Both the position numbers and the translations under genes were made by a program. From Megalopta genalis (taxonomy: Eukaryota > Arthropoda > Insecta > Hymenoptera > Halictidae): a DNA stretch of 64,000 nt. This document shows positions 33,500 through 45,738 of this stretch, in pieces. The notes below the pieces were generated by a model. The model did no database searches and was not told the DNA's origin. It worked only from the letters and a program-made list of their open reading frames with translations. Positions within the stretch are counted from its first letter, which is position 1; each line of letters starts with the position of its first letter. The stretch spans positions 806,001 through 870,000 of the forward strand of contig NW_027476112.1 in assembly GCF_051020955.1 (NCBI RefSeq), in the 5' to 3' direction.

Positions 33500-36400
33500 A
33501 TGTTTAGTTGTTCATTTGTAAATTTGACCATTTGTTCATTTGTACTTTTGTTCATTTGTTCATTTGTTAATTCGTTCATTTGTTCGTTTGTTCGTTTGTT
33601 CCTTTGTTCGTTTGCACGCTTGTTCGTTTGATCGTTTGTTCGTTTGTTCGTTTGTTCATTTATTCATTTGTTCATTTGTTCATTTGTTCATTTGTTCATT
33701 TGTTCATTTGTTCATTTGTTCATTTGTTCATTTGTTCATTTGTTCATTTGTTCATTTGTTCATTTGTTCATTTGTTCATTTGTTCATTTGTTCATTTGTT
33801 CATTTGTTCATTTGTTCATTTGTGCATTTGTGCATTTGTGCATTTGTGCATTTGTTCATTTGTTCATTTGTTCATTTGTTCATTTGTTCATTTGTTCATT
33901 TGTTCATTTGTTCATTTGTTCATTTGTTCATTTGTTCATTTGTTCATTTGTTCATTTGTTCATTTGTTCTTTTGTTCATTTGTGCATTTGTTCATTTGTT
34001 CATTTGTTCATTTGTGCATTTGTGCATTTGTGCATTTGTTCATTTGTTCATTTGTTCATTTGTTCATTTGTTCATTTGTTCATTTGTTCATTTGTTCATT
34101 TGTTCATTTGTTCATTTGTTCATTTGTTCAATTGTTCATTTGTTCATTTGCCCATTTGTTCATTTGTTCGTTTTTTCATTTGTCCATTCGTTCACTCGTT
34201 CGATCGTTCACTTTTTCGTTTGTTCGTTTGTTCATTTGTTCATTTGTACATTTGTTCATTTGTTCATTTGTCCATTTGTTCATTTGTTCATTTTTTCATT
34301 TGTCCATTCGTTCACTCGTTCGTTTGTTCACTTTTTCGTTTGTTCGTTTGTTCATTTGTTCATTTGTTCATTTGTTCATTTGTTCATTTGTTCATTTTTT
34401 CATTTGTTCATTTGTTCATTTGTCCATTTGTTCATTTGTTCATTTGTTCATTTGTTCATATGTTCATTTCATCGTTTGTTCATTTCGTAAATTCTTCAAT
34501 TCTTAATTTGTTCACTTGTTCATTTATTCATTTGTTCATTTGTTCATTTGTTCATTTGTTCATTTATTCATTTGTTCATTTGTTCATTTGTTCATTTGTT
34601 AATTTGTTCATTTGTTCATTTGTTCATTTGTTCATTTGTTCATTTGTTCAATTGTTCATTTGTTCATTTGTTCATTTGTTCATTTGTTCTTTTGTTCATT
34701 TGTGCATTTGTTCATTTGTTCATTTGTTCATTTGTGCATTTGTGCATTTGTGCATTTGTGCATTTGTTCATTTGTTCATTTGTTCATTTGTTCATTTGTT
34801 CATTTGTTCATTTGTTCATTTGTTCAATTGTTCATTTGTTCATTTGCCCATTTGTTCATTTGTTCGTTTTTTCATTTGTCCATTCGTTCACTCGTTCGTT
34901 TGTTCACTTTTTCGTTTGTTCGTTTGTTCATTTGTACATTTGTTCATTTGTTCATTTGTCCATTTGTTCATTTGTTCATTTTTTCATTTGTCCATTCGTT
35001 CACTCGTTCGTTTGTTCACTTTTTCGTTTGTTCGTTTGTTCATTTGTTCATTTGTTCATTTGTTCATTTGTTCATTTGTTCATTTGTTCATTTGTTCATT
35101 TGTCCATTTGTTCATTTGTTCATTTGTACATTTGTTCATTTGTTCATTTGTCCATTTGTTCATTTGTTCATTTTTTCATTTGTCCATTCGTTCACTCGTT
35201 CGTTTGTTCACTTTTTCGTTTGTTCGTTTGTTCATTTGTTCATTTGTTCATTTGTTCATTTGTTCATTTGTTCATTTGTTCATTTGTTCATTTGTCCATT
35301 TGTTCATTTGTTCATTTGTTCATTTGTTCATTTGTTCACTTGTTCATTTTTTCATTTGTTCATTTGTCCATTTGTCCATTTGTTCATTTGTTCATTTGTT
35401 CATTTGTTCATATGTTTATTTCATCGTTTGTTCATTTCGTTAATTCTTCAATTCTTAATTTGTTCACTTGTTCATTTATTCATTTGTTCATTTGTTCATT
35501 TGTTCATTTGTTCATTTGTTCATTTATTCATTTGTTCATTTGTTCATTTGTTCATTTGTTAATTTGTTCGTTTGTTCATTTGTTCATTTGTTCATTTGTT
35601 CAATTGTTCATTTGTTCATTTGTTCATTTGTTCATTTGTTCATTTGTTCATTTGTTCATTTGTTCATTTGTTCATTTTTTCATTTGTTCAATTGTTCATT
35701 TGTTCATTTGTGCATTTATTCTTTTTGCATTTGTTCATTTGTTCATTTGTTCATTTGTTCATTTGTTCATTTGTCCATTTGTCCTTTTTTTCATTTGTTC
35801 ATTTGTTCAATGGTTCATTTGTTCATTTGTTCATTTGTTCATTTGTTCAATTGTCCATTTGTTCATTTGTTCATTTGTTCATTTGTTCATTTGTACATTT
35901 GTTCATTTGTTCATTTGTTCATTTGTTCATTTGATCATTTGTTCATTTGTTCATTTGTTCATTTGTTCATTTGTTCATTTTTTCATTTGTTCATTTGTTC
36001 ACTTGTATATTTGTCCATTTGTTCATTTGTCCATTTGTTCATTTGTTCATTTGTCCATTTGTTCTTTTTGTTCATTTGTTCATTTGTTCATTTGTTCAAT
36101 GGTTCATTTGTTCATTTGTTCATTTGTTCATTTGTTCGTTTGTTCATTTGTTCATTTGTTCATTTGTTCATTTGTTCATTTGTTCATTTGTTCATTTGTT
36201 CATTTGTTCAATTGTCCATTTGTTCATTTGTTCATTTGTTCATTTGTTCATTTGTACATTTGTTCATTTGTTCATTTGTTCATTTGTTCATTTGTTCATT
36301 TGTTCATTTGTTCATTTGTCCATTTGTTCATTTGTTCATTTGTTCATTTGTCCATTTGTTCATTTGTTCATTTTTTCATTTGTCCATTCGTTCACTCGTT

Positions 36401-39080
36401 CGTTTGTTCACTTTTTCGTTTGTTCGTTTGTTCATTTGTTCATTTGTTCATTTGTTCATTTGTTCATTTGTTCATTTGTCCATTTGTTCATTTGTTCATT
36501 TGTTCATTTGTTCATTTGTTCATTTGTTCATTTGTTCATTTGTTCATTTGTTCATTTGTTCATTTGTTCATTTGTTCATTTCGTTAATTCTCCAATTCTT
36601 AATTTGTTCACTTGTTCATTTATTCATTTGTTCATTTGTTCATTTGTTCATTTGTTCATTTGTTCATTTGTTCATTTATTCATTTGTTCATTTGTTTATT
36701 TGTTCATTTGTTCATTTGTTCATTTGTTCATTTGTTCATTTTTTCATTTGTCCATTCGTTCACTCGTTCATTTGTTCACTTTTTCATTTGTTCGTTTCTC
36801 CATTTGTTCATTCGTTCATTTGATCATTTGATCATTTGATCATTTGTTCATTTGTTCATTTGTTCATTTGTTCATTTGTTCATTTGTTCATTTGTTCATT
36901 TGTCCATTTGTTCATTTGTTCATTTGTTCATTTGTTCATTTGTTCTTTTGTTCATTTGTGCATTTGTTCATTTGTTCATTTGTTCATTTGTCCATTTGTT
37001 CATTTGTTCACTTTTTCATTTTTTCATTTGTTCATTTGTTCATTTGTTCATTTGTTCATTTGTTCATTTGTTCATTTTTTCATTTGTTCATTTGTTCATT
37101 TGTCCATTTGTTCATTTGTTCATTTGTTCATTTGTTCATATGTTCATTTCATCGTTTGTTCATTTCGTTAATTCTTCAATTCTTAATTTGTTCACTTGTT
37201 CATTTATTCATTTGTTCATTTGTTCATTTGTTCATTTATTCATTTGTTCATTTGTTCATTTGTTCATTTGTTCATTTGTTCATTTGTTCATTTGTTCATT
37301 TGTTCATTTGTTCATTTGTTCATTTGTTCATTTGTTCATTTGTTCATTTGTTCATTTGTTCATTTGTTCATTTGTTCATTTGTTCATTTGTTCATTTGTT
37401 CATTTGTTCATTTGTTCATTTGTTCATTTGTGCATTTGTGCATTTGTGCATTTGTGCATTTGTGCATTTGTTCATTTGTTCATTTGTTCATTTGTTCATT
37501 TGTTCATTTGTTCATTTGTTCATTTGTTCATTTGTTCATTTGTTCATTTGTTCATTTGTTCATTTGTTCATTTGTTCATTTGTTCATTTGTTCATTTGTT
37601 CATTTGTTCATTTGTTCATTTGTTCATTTGTTCATTTGTTCATTTGTTCATTTGTTCATTTGTTCATTTGTTCATTTGTTCATTTGTTCATTTGTTCATT
37701 TGTTCATTTGTTCATTTGTTCATTTGTTCATTTGTTCATTTGTTCATTTGTTCATTTGTTCATTTGTTCATTTGTTCACTTTTTCGTTTGTTCTTTTGTC
37801 CATTTGTTCATTCGTTCATTTGATCATTTCATCATTTGATCATTTGTTCATTTGTTCATTTGTACACTTTTTCGTTTGTTCGTTTGTCCATTTGCTCATT
37901 CGTTCATTTGATCATTTCATCATTTGATCATTTGTTCATTTGTTCATTTGTTCATTCGTTCATTCGTTCATTTGTTCATTTGTTCATTCGTTCATTCGTT
38001 CATTTGTTCATTTGTTCATTTATTCATTTGTTCATTTGTTCATTTGTTCATTTGTTCATTTGTTCAATTGTCCATTTGTTCACTTGTTCATTTGTTCATT
38101 TGTGCATTTGTTCATTCGTTCATTTGATCATTTGATCATTTGTTCATTTGTACATTTGTTCATTTGTACATTTGTTCATTTGTTCATTTGTTCATTTGTT
38201 CATTTGTTCATTTGTTCATTTGTTCATTTGTTCATTTGTTCAATGGTTCATTTGTACATTTGTTCATTTGTTCAATTGTTCATTTGTTCATTTGTTCAAT
38301 GGCTCATTTGTTCATTTGTTCATTTGTTCATTTGTTCATTTGTTCATTTGTTCACTTTTTCGTTTGTTCGTTTGTCCATTTGTTCATTCGATCATTTGAT
38401 CATTTCATCATTTGATCATTTGATCATTTGATCATTTGTTCATTTGTTCATTTGTTCATTTGTTCATTTGTTCATTTGTTCAGTTGTTCATTTGGTCATT
38501 TGTTCATTTGTTCACTTGTTCATTTGTCCATTTGTTCATTCGATCATTCGATCATTTGATCATTTGATCATTTGATCATTTGATCATTTGTTCATTTGTT
38601 CATTTGTTCATTTGTTCATTTGTTCATTTGTTCATTTGTTCATTTGTTCAGTTGTTCATTTGTTCATTTGTTCACTTGTTCATTTGTTCATTTGTTCATT
38701 TGTTCATTTGTTCATTCGTTCATTTGATCATTTGATCATTTGTTCATTTGTACATTTGTTCATTTGTACATTTGTTCATTTGTTCATTTGTTCATTTTTT
38801 CATTTGTTCATTTGTTCATTTGTTCAATGGTTCATTTGTACATTTGTTCATTTGTTCAATTGTTCATTTGTTCATTTGTTCATTTGTTCATTTGTTCAAT
38901 TGTTCATTTGTTCATTTGTTCATTTGTTCATTTGTTCATTTGTTCAGTTGTTCAGTTGTTCAGTTGTTAATTTGTTAATTTGTTCATTTGTTCATTTGTT
39001 GATTTGTTCATTTGTTTATTTGTTCATTTCTTCATTTGTTCACTTGTTCATTTCTTAATTTATTCTTTTGTTCATTTGTT
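33500..39080. repeat. 8-bp satellite (tttgttca)n, left block
   Basis: About 5.6 kb is built from the octamer tttgttca with scattered one-base variants (tttgtgca, tttgttcg, tttgtcca, tttgatca). Larger repeats overlie it: a marker with tcatcgtttg, ttcgttaattc and ttcttaattt recurs near 34468, 35424, 36575 (partly) and 37150. The unit contains no stop on the plus strand and 24 bp is eight codons, so all three plus frames stay open for hundreds of codons with a HLFICSFV peptide. These are not genes. The block ends exactly at the Polinton. Confidence 0.95.
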
Positions 39081-39740
39081 AGTAGGTATATAGGTTGCGT
39101 TCTGCATCATCGTGAGCGGCACGCGTCGTGTGGAGGGGGGAAGTCACCGATAAGGAGTTTTGCGGTTTTGCATCCGGAGAGGTTCTCGGACGCCTTACCC
39201 GGAAGTTGCTTATCTTGCGAAGCGATATCGGGGGATTTTGGTTTCTCTTAAAGTATGGTTTTTTTATCTGGAATATTGTAGAGTGCGAGAGAGAGAGAGG
39301 GGGGGAGGATGTAGCGGTAGTTCTCTCTCTTGCATAAGACGACGCATGATTCTTCTCGCGCGACGCATTTATAGAAGTTTTGTGGTTTTGTATCCGGAGA
39401 GACTCGCGGATGCTTTACCCGTGATTTTGGTCTCGTTAAGATTTCTTAAAGTAAGTTTTTTTTATCTCGGTATAATATTGTAGCGAGCGAGAGAGAGGGG
39501 GGAGGATGCAGCGGTTGTTCTCTCTCTTGCATAAGACGACGCATGATTTTTCTCGCGCGACGCATTTATAGAAGTTTTGTGGTTTTGTATCCGGAGAGAC
39601 TCGCGGATGTTTTACCCGTGATTTTGGTCTCGTTGAGATTTCTTAAAGTATGGTTTTTATCTCGGTGGAATATTGTAGAGAGCGAGAGAGATGGATGCAT
39701 TGCAGCGGTTGTTCTCTCTCTTGCAAATGATGTGGACAGA
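39081..39740. repeat. Left terminal inverted repeat of the Polinton
   Basis: The outermost 240 bp are a diverged version of the internal unit. Two full copies of a unit of about 195 bp follow (about 39331-39525 and 39525-39720). Each unit carries ttctctctcttgcataagacg, gcgacgcatttatag and atccggagagactcgcgg. The right TIR has about six copies and an extra 50 bp near its end. Open frames through these units are by-products of the repeat. Confidence 0.9.
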
Positions 39741-39774
39741 GAGAGATATTTTTTCTCTCTCTTTTACTGTTTTT

Positions 39775-39792
39775 TGCTTTTTCCCTTTGCAG
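39775..39792 (+). promoter_or_regulatory. Candidate 3' splice site just inside the left TIR
   Basis: The plus-strand sequence tttttccctttgcag ends at 39792, 35 bp before the likely start codon at 39828. It looks like a good acceptor, so the first gene may have a noncoding first exon in the TIR. The donor is not identified. Confidence 0.35.
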
Positions 39793-39827
39793 CGAACATT
39801 TTATTCGCTACTGAGTTGAGTATTGGT

Positions 39828-40412
39828 ATGGAAGTTGGTTCGTTGAACGTGCCATCGTTGCAATCGTTCGCAACGTCTAAGATATTTGAACATGGTGTTC
39901 ATAATTTTTCGAGTATTGCTCGACGGATTTTTATCCGATATTGTGATGTTATTTTGTGCGACGTGTACTGTGTTTTTCGTCGGAGATATCCGCTCGCTAG
40001 GTTTTCATACGTGGGTGCATGCGTGTTCAAATCGCGAGACTTGCTCGATTACGTGATATACAATAGTATTGATGTTTTAAAAGTAATCGTTCCTTTGAGC
40101 ACGCAATGTCGTTCGAAGAGATGGTTGAAGAGGATTATTTTTAAATACCGTAAAGAAACTGATTATGTTTGCATCGAACCAGTGTTGATACCATTATCAA
40201 AATTTGAACGGAGTATGACCAGAGGTGATTTCCTCCCTCCATTGAACAAAGTGAAGAGAAGATTGGAATATTCATTGCACGACGACGACGACGATGATTG
40301 GGATATTCGTAAAATCAAATGGGACATTAATTTACCGACCGAGAAACTCAATGCTTCACGCGTGAAATTCATATCGAAGTATTTTTCATCGAGTGACGAA
40401 GATACGTCGTGA
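39828..40412 (+). CDS. Polinton accessory protein with SOCS/BC-box-like N-terminus
   Basis: 194 residues from the first ATG after the TIR; the same frame is open upstream through the repeat but that part is repeat-derived. The N-terminus (residues 6-20, NVPSLQSFATSKIFE) fits a BC-box pattern, (S/T/P)LxxxAxxx plus a hydrophobic residue, as used by SOCS-box proteins to bind elongin B/C. The middle is Cys/Arg/aromatic-rich. The C-terminal part has an Asp run (about 153-158) and a Ser/Asp-rich end. No established domain is recognised; the ubiquitin-ligase idea is inference. The stop overlaps the region of the next start (TGAGATG). Confidence 0.6.
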   Translation: MEVGSLNVPSLQSFATSKIFEHGVHNFSSIARRIFIRYCDVILCDVYCVFRRRYPLARFSYVGACVFKSRDLLDYVIYNSIDVLKVIVPLSTQCRSKRWLKRIIFKYRKETDYVCIEPVLIPLSKFERSMTRGDFLPPLNKVKRRLEYSLHDDDDDDWDIRKIKWDINLPTEKLNASRVKFISKYFSSSDEDTS

Positions 40413-40413
40413 G

Positions 40414-40662
40414 ATGGTTCCTACATTACAGAATTTGGTTTGGGGATACGTCATAAACTTATACCTGAACGATCAATTTCCGCTCGAGTGGAAAACAGCG
40501 ACGGAACGTCTAATGCGAAAAGATTTGACGAGTCGCGTGAGTTTCATCTACACGAAACGATTTAGCCAAATTATAGTGAAATGGCCCGCGATCGATTCAC
40601 CGTCCGCGATACTACATATCATCGAGATGGGAGAGCATCGCGTGGTTGGTTGTATAGCGTAG
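40414..40662 (+). CDS. Small ORF with SOCS-box-like pattern
   Basis: 82 codons beginning one base after the previous stop. Residues 1-35 ('VPTLQNLVWGYVINLYLND', then FPLEW) echo the N-terminal motif of the neighbour and the BC-box plus LPxP-type layout of SOCS boxes, although the Cys/Ala position is Val. There is an alternative start at 40393. It may be a separate protein, a shortened paralogue, or the decayed remnant of a longer one; the frame is followed by several stops. Confidence 0.4.
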   Translation: MVPTLQNLVWGYVINLYLNDQFPLEWKTATERLMRKDLTSRVSFIYTKRFSQIIVKWPAIDSPSAILHIIEMGEHRVVGCIA

Positions 40663-40758
40663 TTACGTTCGTGAGAACTGGAAACTTAACCGACGACGTG
40701 AAATCAAAATTGAAAAAACTTCTTTTTAATAATTGATGTGAATTAATATTTTCACAAG

Positions 40759-43700
40759 ATGACGCAAGTTTGCAAGGACATGTTGAAATCGTTAACACAT
40801 ATGTCATGGATGATTCGAACTGTGGACGAGTATCGCGAATGGACGAAATCATGTATTGAATGTTTACAATGGTGTAGGAAATATATGATCATTGTGAAGA
40901 AAAACGAAGCACCCATAGGTGTAAAATCGAGTTTGCTGTCGATCATGTGCCGTATGAAAACTTTGAAGGTCTCGTTAGATCATCGGTTTTCATCACGCGT
41001 TGGTAGCGGTTTGTATGGAAACGTTGGCGCGAGAGCATCGACTCTTCGTTGGGAGAACATCGAGTCGGCGTTTAAGAATCGTATATCGACCGGCGTTGTG
41101 ATCAACGTCGAACATGTCGATCCACGTCATTTCTTGCAACACGCGAAGCGAATAGTTACGAATCGTATTACAGAACTTTTGAACGTTCATTTGTCGTTAA
41201 AAGTGAACGTAGTATTGGAGGCGGAATTTGTGCTGCGCGACGAGGTTTCGGTGAAAAGTTTTAGCACGCGAAACGTCGCGCTCTTTCATTCGTCGAATCT
41301 ACGTCGCTGGTATGCGAAAGATGTTGTGCCAACGCTTTTGACATCGATAGAAGAGTTTCAAGAACGAGACAGTGGATGGGCGTTATCGAAGATCCTGCAT
41401 TTGATGGTGAATTCCAACAAATATCAACCGTTACAAGCAGGTTGTCAGGTATCCGTGCCTCGAACAGTGCAATTAAAGAAAGCAGTCCTCAATGTGTACA
41501 GTGACGACGATAATGCATGTTTCTATTGGGCAGTGGTGGCAAGCCTATATCCAGCTAAAAATAATTTGAATCGCACATCATCCTATCCGCATTACAGCGA
41601 TGTGCTCCACACCGAGGGATTCCAATTGCCGATGTTGTTCAAGGACATACCAAAGTTCGAAAAAGCGAACGACGTTTCCGTGAACGTGTTCGAGTGGGGA
41701 GGGGAACAAGAAAGATGTCGGACGTTGCATTTGACCTCAAGGAAGCGGGAGAAACATGTAAATTTGCTGCTCATACACGACTACGAAAACTTGCGCAATC
41801 ATTATCTGTGTATTAGGAATTTATCTCGTCTGGTTTCATCTCAGATCAGCACGCAGCACAATAAGCATATTTGCGATCGGTAAGATCCACACATGTAAAT
41901 TTTTTTTCTTTCTTCTGGATGATGGTGATGGTGGTGGTGGTGGTGGTGGGCGAGAAAAATTAAAATAAAAAATTATGTTTTTTTGTCAGGTGTCTACAGT
42001 ATTTCAAATCGCAGGAAAAATTGAGCATTCACGAGATCGACTGCAGTCGAATGAACGAATGTGCTTTGAAACTTCCGACGGAAGACGATAAATGGCTGAA
42101 GTTCAAGAATTATGCGTACAAGGAACCGACACCGTTCGTTATCTACGCAGACTTGGAATGCCTGCTGGAGAAACAGGAAGATCAAGGTCATGGAGCTTAC
42201 TGTAGATATCAACATCACCATGCCTTTAGCGTAGGCTACTACCTCCATTGTCGATACGACAGTTCGTTGAGCGAGTATCAGGCTTATCGTGATGAGAAAG
42301 GTTGTATCACATGGTTTGCATCGAAGTTGCACGAGTTGAGCTGTAAATTGCAGCCGGTGTTTGATCGAACGGTTCCAATGGCTCCGTTGACCGCCGCGCA
42401 AATCTCAACTTTTCGTACCGCCACGTATTGTCACGTGTGCGAAGAACCACTCGGTAATGACGACGTGCGAGTGCATGATCATTGTCATTTCACAGGTGCG
42501 TATCGGGGTCCGGCGCACAGCCGTTGCAATCTGAGCTATCAATCCTCGTACGTGATACCGGTGGTTTTTCACAATTTGTCCGGCTACGACGCACACTTTT
42601 TCATCAATGAATTGGCAAACGCGTTTGAAGGTAAAATAGACGCGTTACCGCTGACGAAAGAGAAGTACATTTCTTTCACGAAACACAGTAAGAGGAATAA
42701 TGATGCGATCAAAAAATCGTGGAAGAAGTGCATAAAGTTTCGATTCATCGATTCGTTCAAATTCTTGAATTCGAGTCTGGACAAGTTGTCGTCGTACTTG
42801 GACAAGAGCGACTTGCATATCGTGAGGAGCCAATTCAATCGTCTTTCGAACGATGATTTTCATCTTCTAACCAGGAAAGGCGTTTTCCCATACGACTATG
42901 TATCGACCTATGACAAATTAAGCGACACTTGTTTACCACCGCGCGAAGCATTTTATAATCAGTTATGCGACAGCGAGATATCCGACGTCGACTATTGTCA
43001 CGCGAACGAAGTTTGGTCACGTTTCGGTATACAAACGTTAGGACAGTACAGCGACTTGTACTTGAAATTGGATGTGTTGTTGTTGGCCGACGTGTTTGAA
43101 AATTTTCGCGAAAAGTCGCTCGAGAATTATAAACTCGATCCAGCACACTATTATACGTTGCCTGGTTTCGCGTGGGACGCGATGCTAAAATTGACGAAGA
43201 TCGAGTTGGAATTGTTCACCGACGTTGACATGCTTTTGTTCGTGGAGCGGGGAATACGTGGTGGGTTGAGTCAATGTTCGCATCGTTACGCGCGCGCGAA
43301 TAACAAGTATATGTCGACGTACGATTCGGCCGAACCGTCCAGCTATCTGATGTATTTCGATGTTAATAATTTGTATGGCTGGGCCATGTCGCAGCCTTTG
43401 CCGCACAGGGGTTTCCAATGGGTTGACGATACGAGTAATTTCAACATCGATTCCGTGCCGATCGACAGCCCCGTCGGGTACATTTTAGAGGTCGACTTAG
43501 AGTATCCTCAGGAAATTCATGATGCTCACGCGGATCTTCCATTTTGCCCGATTCACGAGGTTGGGACGTTGCAAAAGAAACTGTTGACAACGCTTAGCGA
43601 TAAGAATCGTTACGTTCTCCATTATCGATACCTCCAGCAATGTTTGAGGTATAATTTAAAATTAAAGAAAATTCATCGGATACTGAAGTTTGAACAATCA

Positions 43701-44624
43701 TGTTGGTTACGCCGTTACATAGATTTAAATACGAGGTTGCGCGCCAACGCAAACAATGACTTCTCGAAGAATCTGTTCAAACTGATGAACAATGCAGTGT
43801 TTGGAAAAACGATGGAAAACGTTCGAAATCATGTAAACGTAAAGTTGCTCTCGCGATGGAGCGGTCGATACGGGGCTGGACGTTTAATAGCTCGACCAAA
43901 TTTCCATAGCTGTACTGTATTCTCCGAGGATTTTGTCGCAGTTCAAATGAAGCAGCTTTCTATTAAATTTTATAAACCTATTTACATAGGCATGTCAGTG
44001 TTGGACATATCTAAATTACATTTGTATGATTTTCATTATGGCTACATGCTTCCAAATTTTCAAGAAAGATGCAGGATTTTGTACACGGACACGGACAGTT
44101 TAATTTATCAGATTATTTGCGACGACGCGTACGAGATGATAAAACGTGACATTCACCGATACGATACTTGCAATTATGACAGAAATAACGTGTACGGCGT
44201 TCCGATCGCGAATAATAAAGTATTAGGATTAATGAAGGACGAGAACGGAGGTAAAATCATGACGGAGTTTGTGGGTCTTCGCTCGAAAATGTATGCTATT
44301 CGAGTACAAGACAAAGACGATGTAAAAAAGATTAAAGGAATTAAGACTAACGTGACGATTAAAAATATAACTTTCGACGACTATTTAGCATGCCTTCACG
44401 ATCATTTAGAAAAATCAGTTTGCGTTAAATTGATAATGTCTGTACAACATCAAGTGTATTCAGTATCACAGAGTAAATTAGCATTGAGTCCATACGATGA
44501 TAAACGATACATTTTAAACAATTCGATCGAAACCCTTCCTTGGGGACATTATAAAATCGCGAAAGGGGGAGGCAGGAGGGAGAGGGAGTGGGGGGAGTTA
44601 GAAAAAATAAAAGCGGTTATATAA
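40759..44624 (+). CDS. Protein-primed DNA polymerase B, two exons
   Basis: Exon 1 is 40759-41879 and exon 2 is 41990-44624; the 110-bp intron has GTAAGA and TTTTTGTCAG ends and the codon at the junction is kept. The predicted protein has about 1,251 residues, normal for Polinton PolB. Residues about 250-370 form the usual N-terminal module ('NACFYWAVVASLYPA'). A CX2C...H...C finger spans the splice. Exonuclease motifs: YADLEC (about 426), NLSGYDAHFF (about 572), and LKLDVLLLAD (about 732). A DHCHFTGxYRGxAH endonuclease-VII-like segment lies near 537. Polymerase motifs: DVNNLYGWAMS (A, about 831), KLMNNAVFGKT (B, about 972), YTDTDSL (C, about 1072), then GLRSKMYA. It replicates the element by protein priming. 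An AATAAA lies just before the stop. Confidence 0.95.
41880..41989 (+). other. Intron in the DNA polymerase gene
   Basis: The intron starts GTAAGATCC and ends TTTTTTTGTCAG. It contains a gatggtggtgg repeat. The reading frame stops inside it (TAA at 41881-41883), and splicing restores the reading frame across a Cys/His finger. Confidence 0.85.
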
Positions 44625-44853
44625 TTTCATCGATGTTTCGAATCCCGTGTTGCGCGCGCGCGCGTGTTCACTTTTATTTGTAAGCGGAAAAGGGGCGTAT
44701 ACGCTCCTTGTATTGTTATCTTGCGTGTAAGAAGGGGGGAAAAATGGTAGGGGAATTGTATATATAAGCTTTTGACATTGCGTACAGCGAGTAGTGCGTT
44801 CTACAGATTACTTTCTTATAGCGCAGTTGTTCTTCAGTATTATAATATTCACA
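44625..44853. other. Intergenic region with a TATA box
   Basis: Contains a gcgcgcgcgcg run (about 44654-44664), G-rich patches, and TATATAAG at 44761-44768, 86 bp before the next start codon. No gene. Confidence 0.6.
44761..44768 (+). promoter_or_regulatory. TATA box of the following gene
   Basis: TATATAAG lies about 86 bp upstream of the ATG at 44854, leaving room for a short 5' UTR. No TFIID-type initiator was tested. Confidence 0.5.
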
Positions 44854-45634
44854 ATGTCAAATCAAATCAATAATTTTTTACATAAAAATGGATCTCACAA
44901 CGATTATAAAAATTATGGGTAAGTAAAAGAAAGTTTGAAGGGAATAAAATGTTCCTTTTATGAAAGAAGAAAAAAAAAAAATTGTATGTTATTTCTTTTA
45001 TAGATACTCCATTTCGATGAAACGGTCGTTTCAACAGTCGCAACCCCAATCGCAGCAGAAACAGTTGCAGATACCGCGCAACGCGCGAATCTTGGGTAGA
45101 AGATACTCCATAGCCGGCAATTATTTCAAGTTCCTTGAAATTTGTGTACGCGTGGATGAAAATTTGCGCGTCGAGTTTGTCTTGGGGGACAATCGTGGAA
45201 CAGAGATTTCTTTTTCAATGGCTACGTGGAAACTGCTGGTGAAAACTAGAGATTATATTCACAATTACTTCGACGCGGACAAGAAGGAAAAACAAATTGA
45301 TGAGACTTTATCGTTACAAATTGTTAATTTTAATGGAATGAGTCTAATCAAGTTGTTCGATTCTCAAGCATCGATTTATGTTACGAAAGAGACGATGGAT
45401 AATTTGTACAAATTAGAGTTATGTATGGATCATATGTATTCATGGTTATTAGAAAATATTCCAGAAATTCAGGATAGATTCGCGAAGCTCGTTGACATTG
45501 TAAAAAACTCCAATAACGAGCAGAATTATGCGACCGTAATTTTTACAAACGAATTGTTCGAACGAAATTGTCTGATCGATTGCGAATTGTTAGCTTTATG
45601 TTTAGATCTAATCGTATCGAAAGCGAATCGTTGA
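44854..45634 (+). CDS. Polinton protein of unknown function, two exons, internally duplicated
   Basis: Exon 1 is 44854-44918 (22 codons) and exon 2 is 45004-45634; the 85-bp intron has GTAAGT and TTCTTTTATAG ends. The product has about 231 residues. After a Gln-rich segment two similar halves follow, each of beta strands and then a helix: one has LRVEFVLGDNRGTEISFS and 'ATWKLLVKTRDYIHNYF', the other 'SLQIVNFNGMSLIKLF' and 'ETMDNLYKLELCMDHMYSWL'. This beta-then-helix layout recalls PC4-type single-stranded DNA-binding folds, but that is a guess. An AATAAA follows at about 45717. It ends head-to-head with the integrase. Confidence 0.7.
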
Positions 45635-45738
45635 AATTGTGTGCATGTGGGGGGGAATTAATTAGTATTAATGTAAAAAGCATTTATGTATTTTTTCATG
45701 TTTATTAGAGAAACAAAAATAAACATTACATTATACAA

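Noticed and set aside
33540..38990. Very long open frames (up to 679 codons) encoding repeated HLFICSFV-type peptides
   Set aside because: They arise because the 8-bp satellite unit has no stop codon on the plus strand; overlapping frames are open together and the peptide is a direct copy of the repeat. The same holds for 59184-63324.
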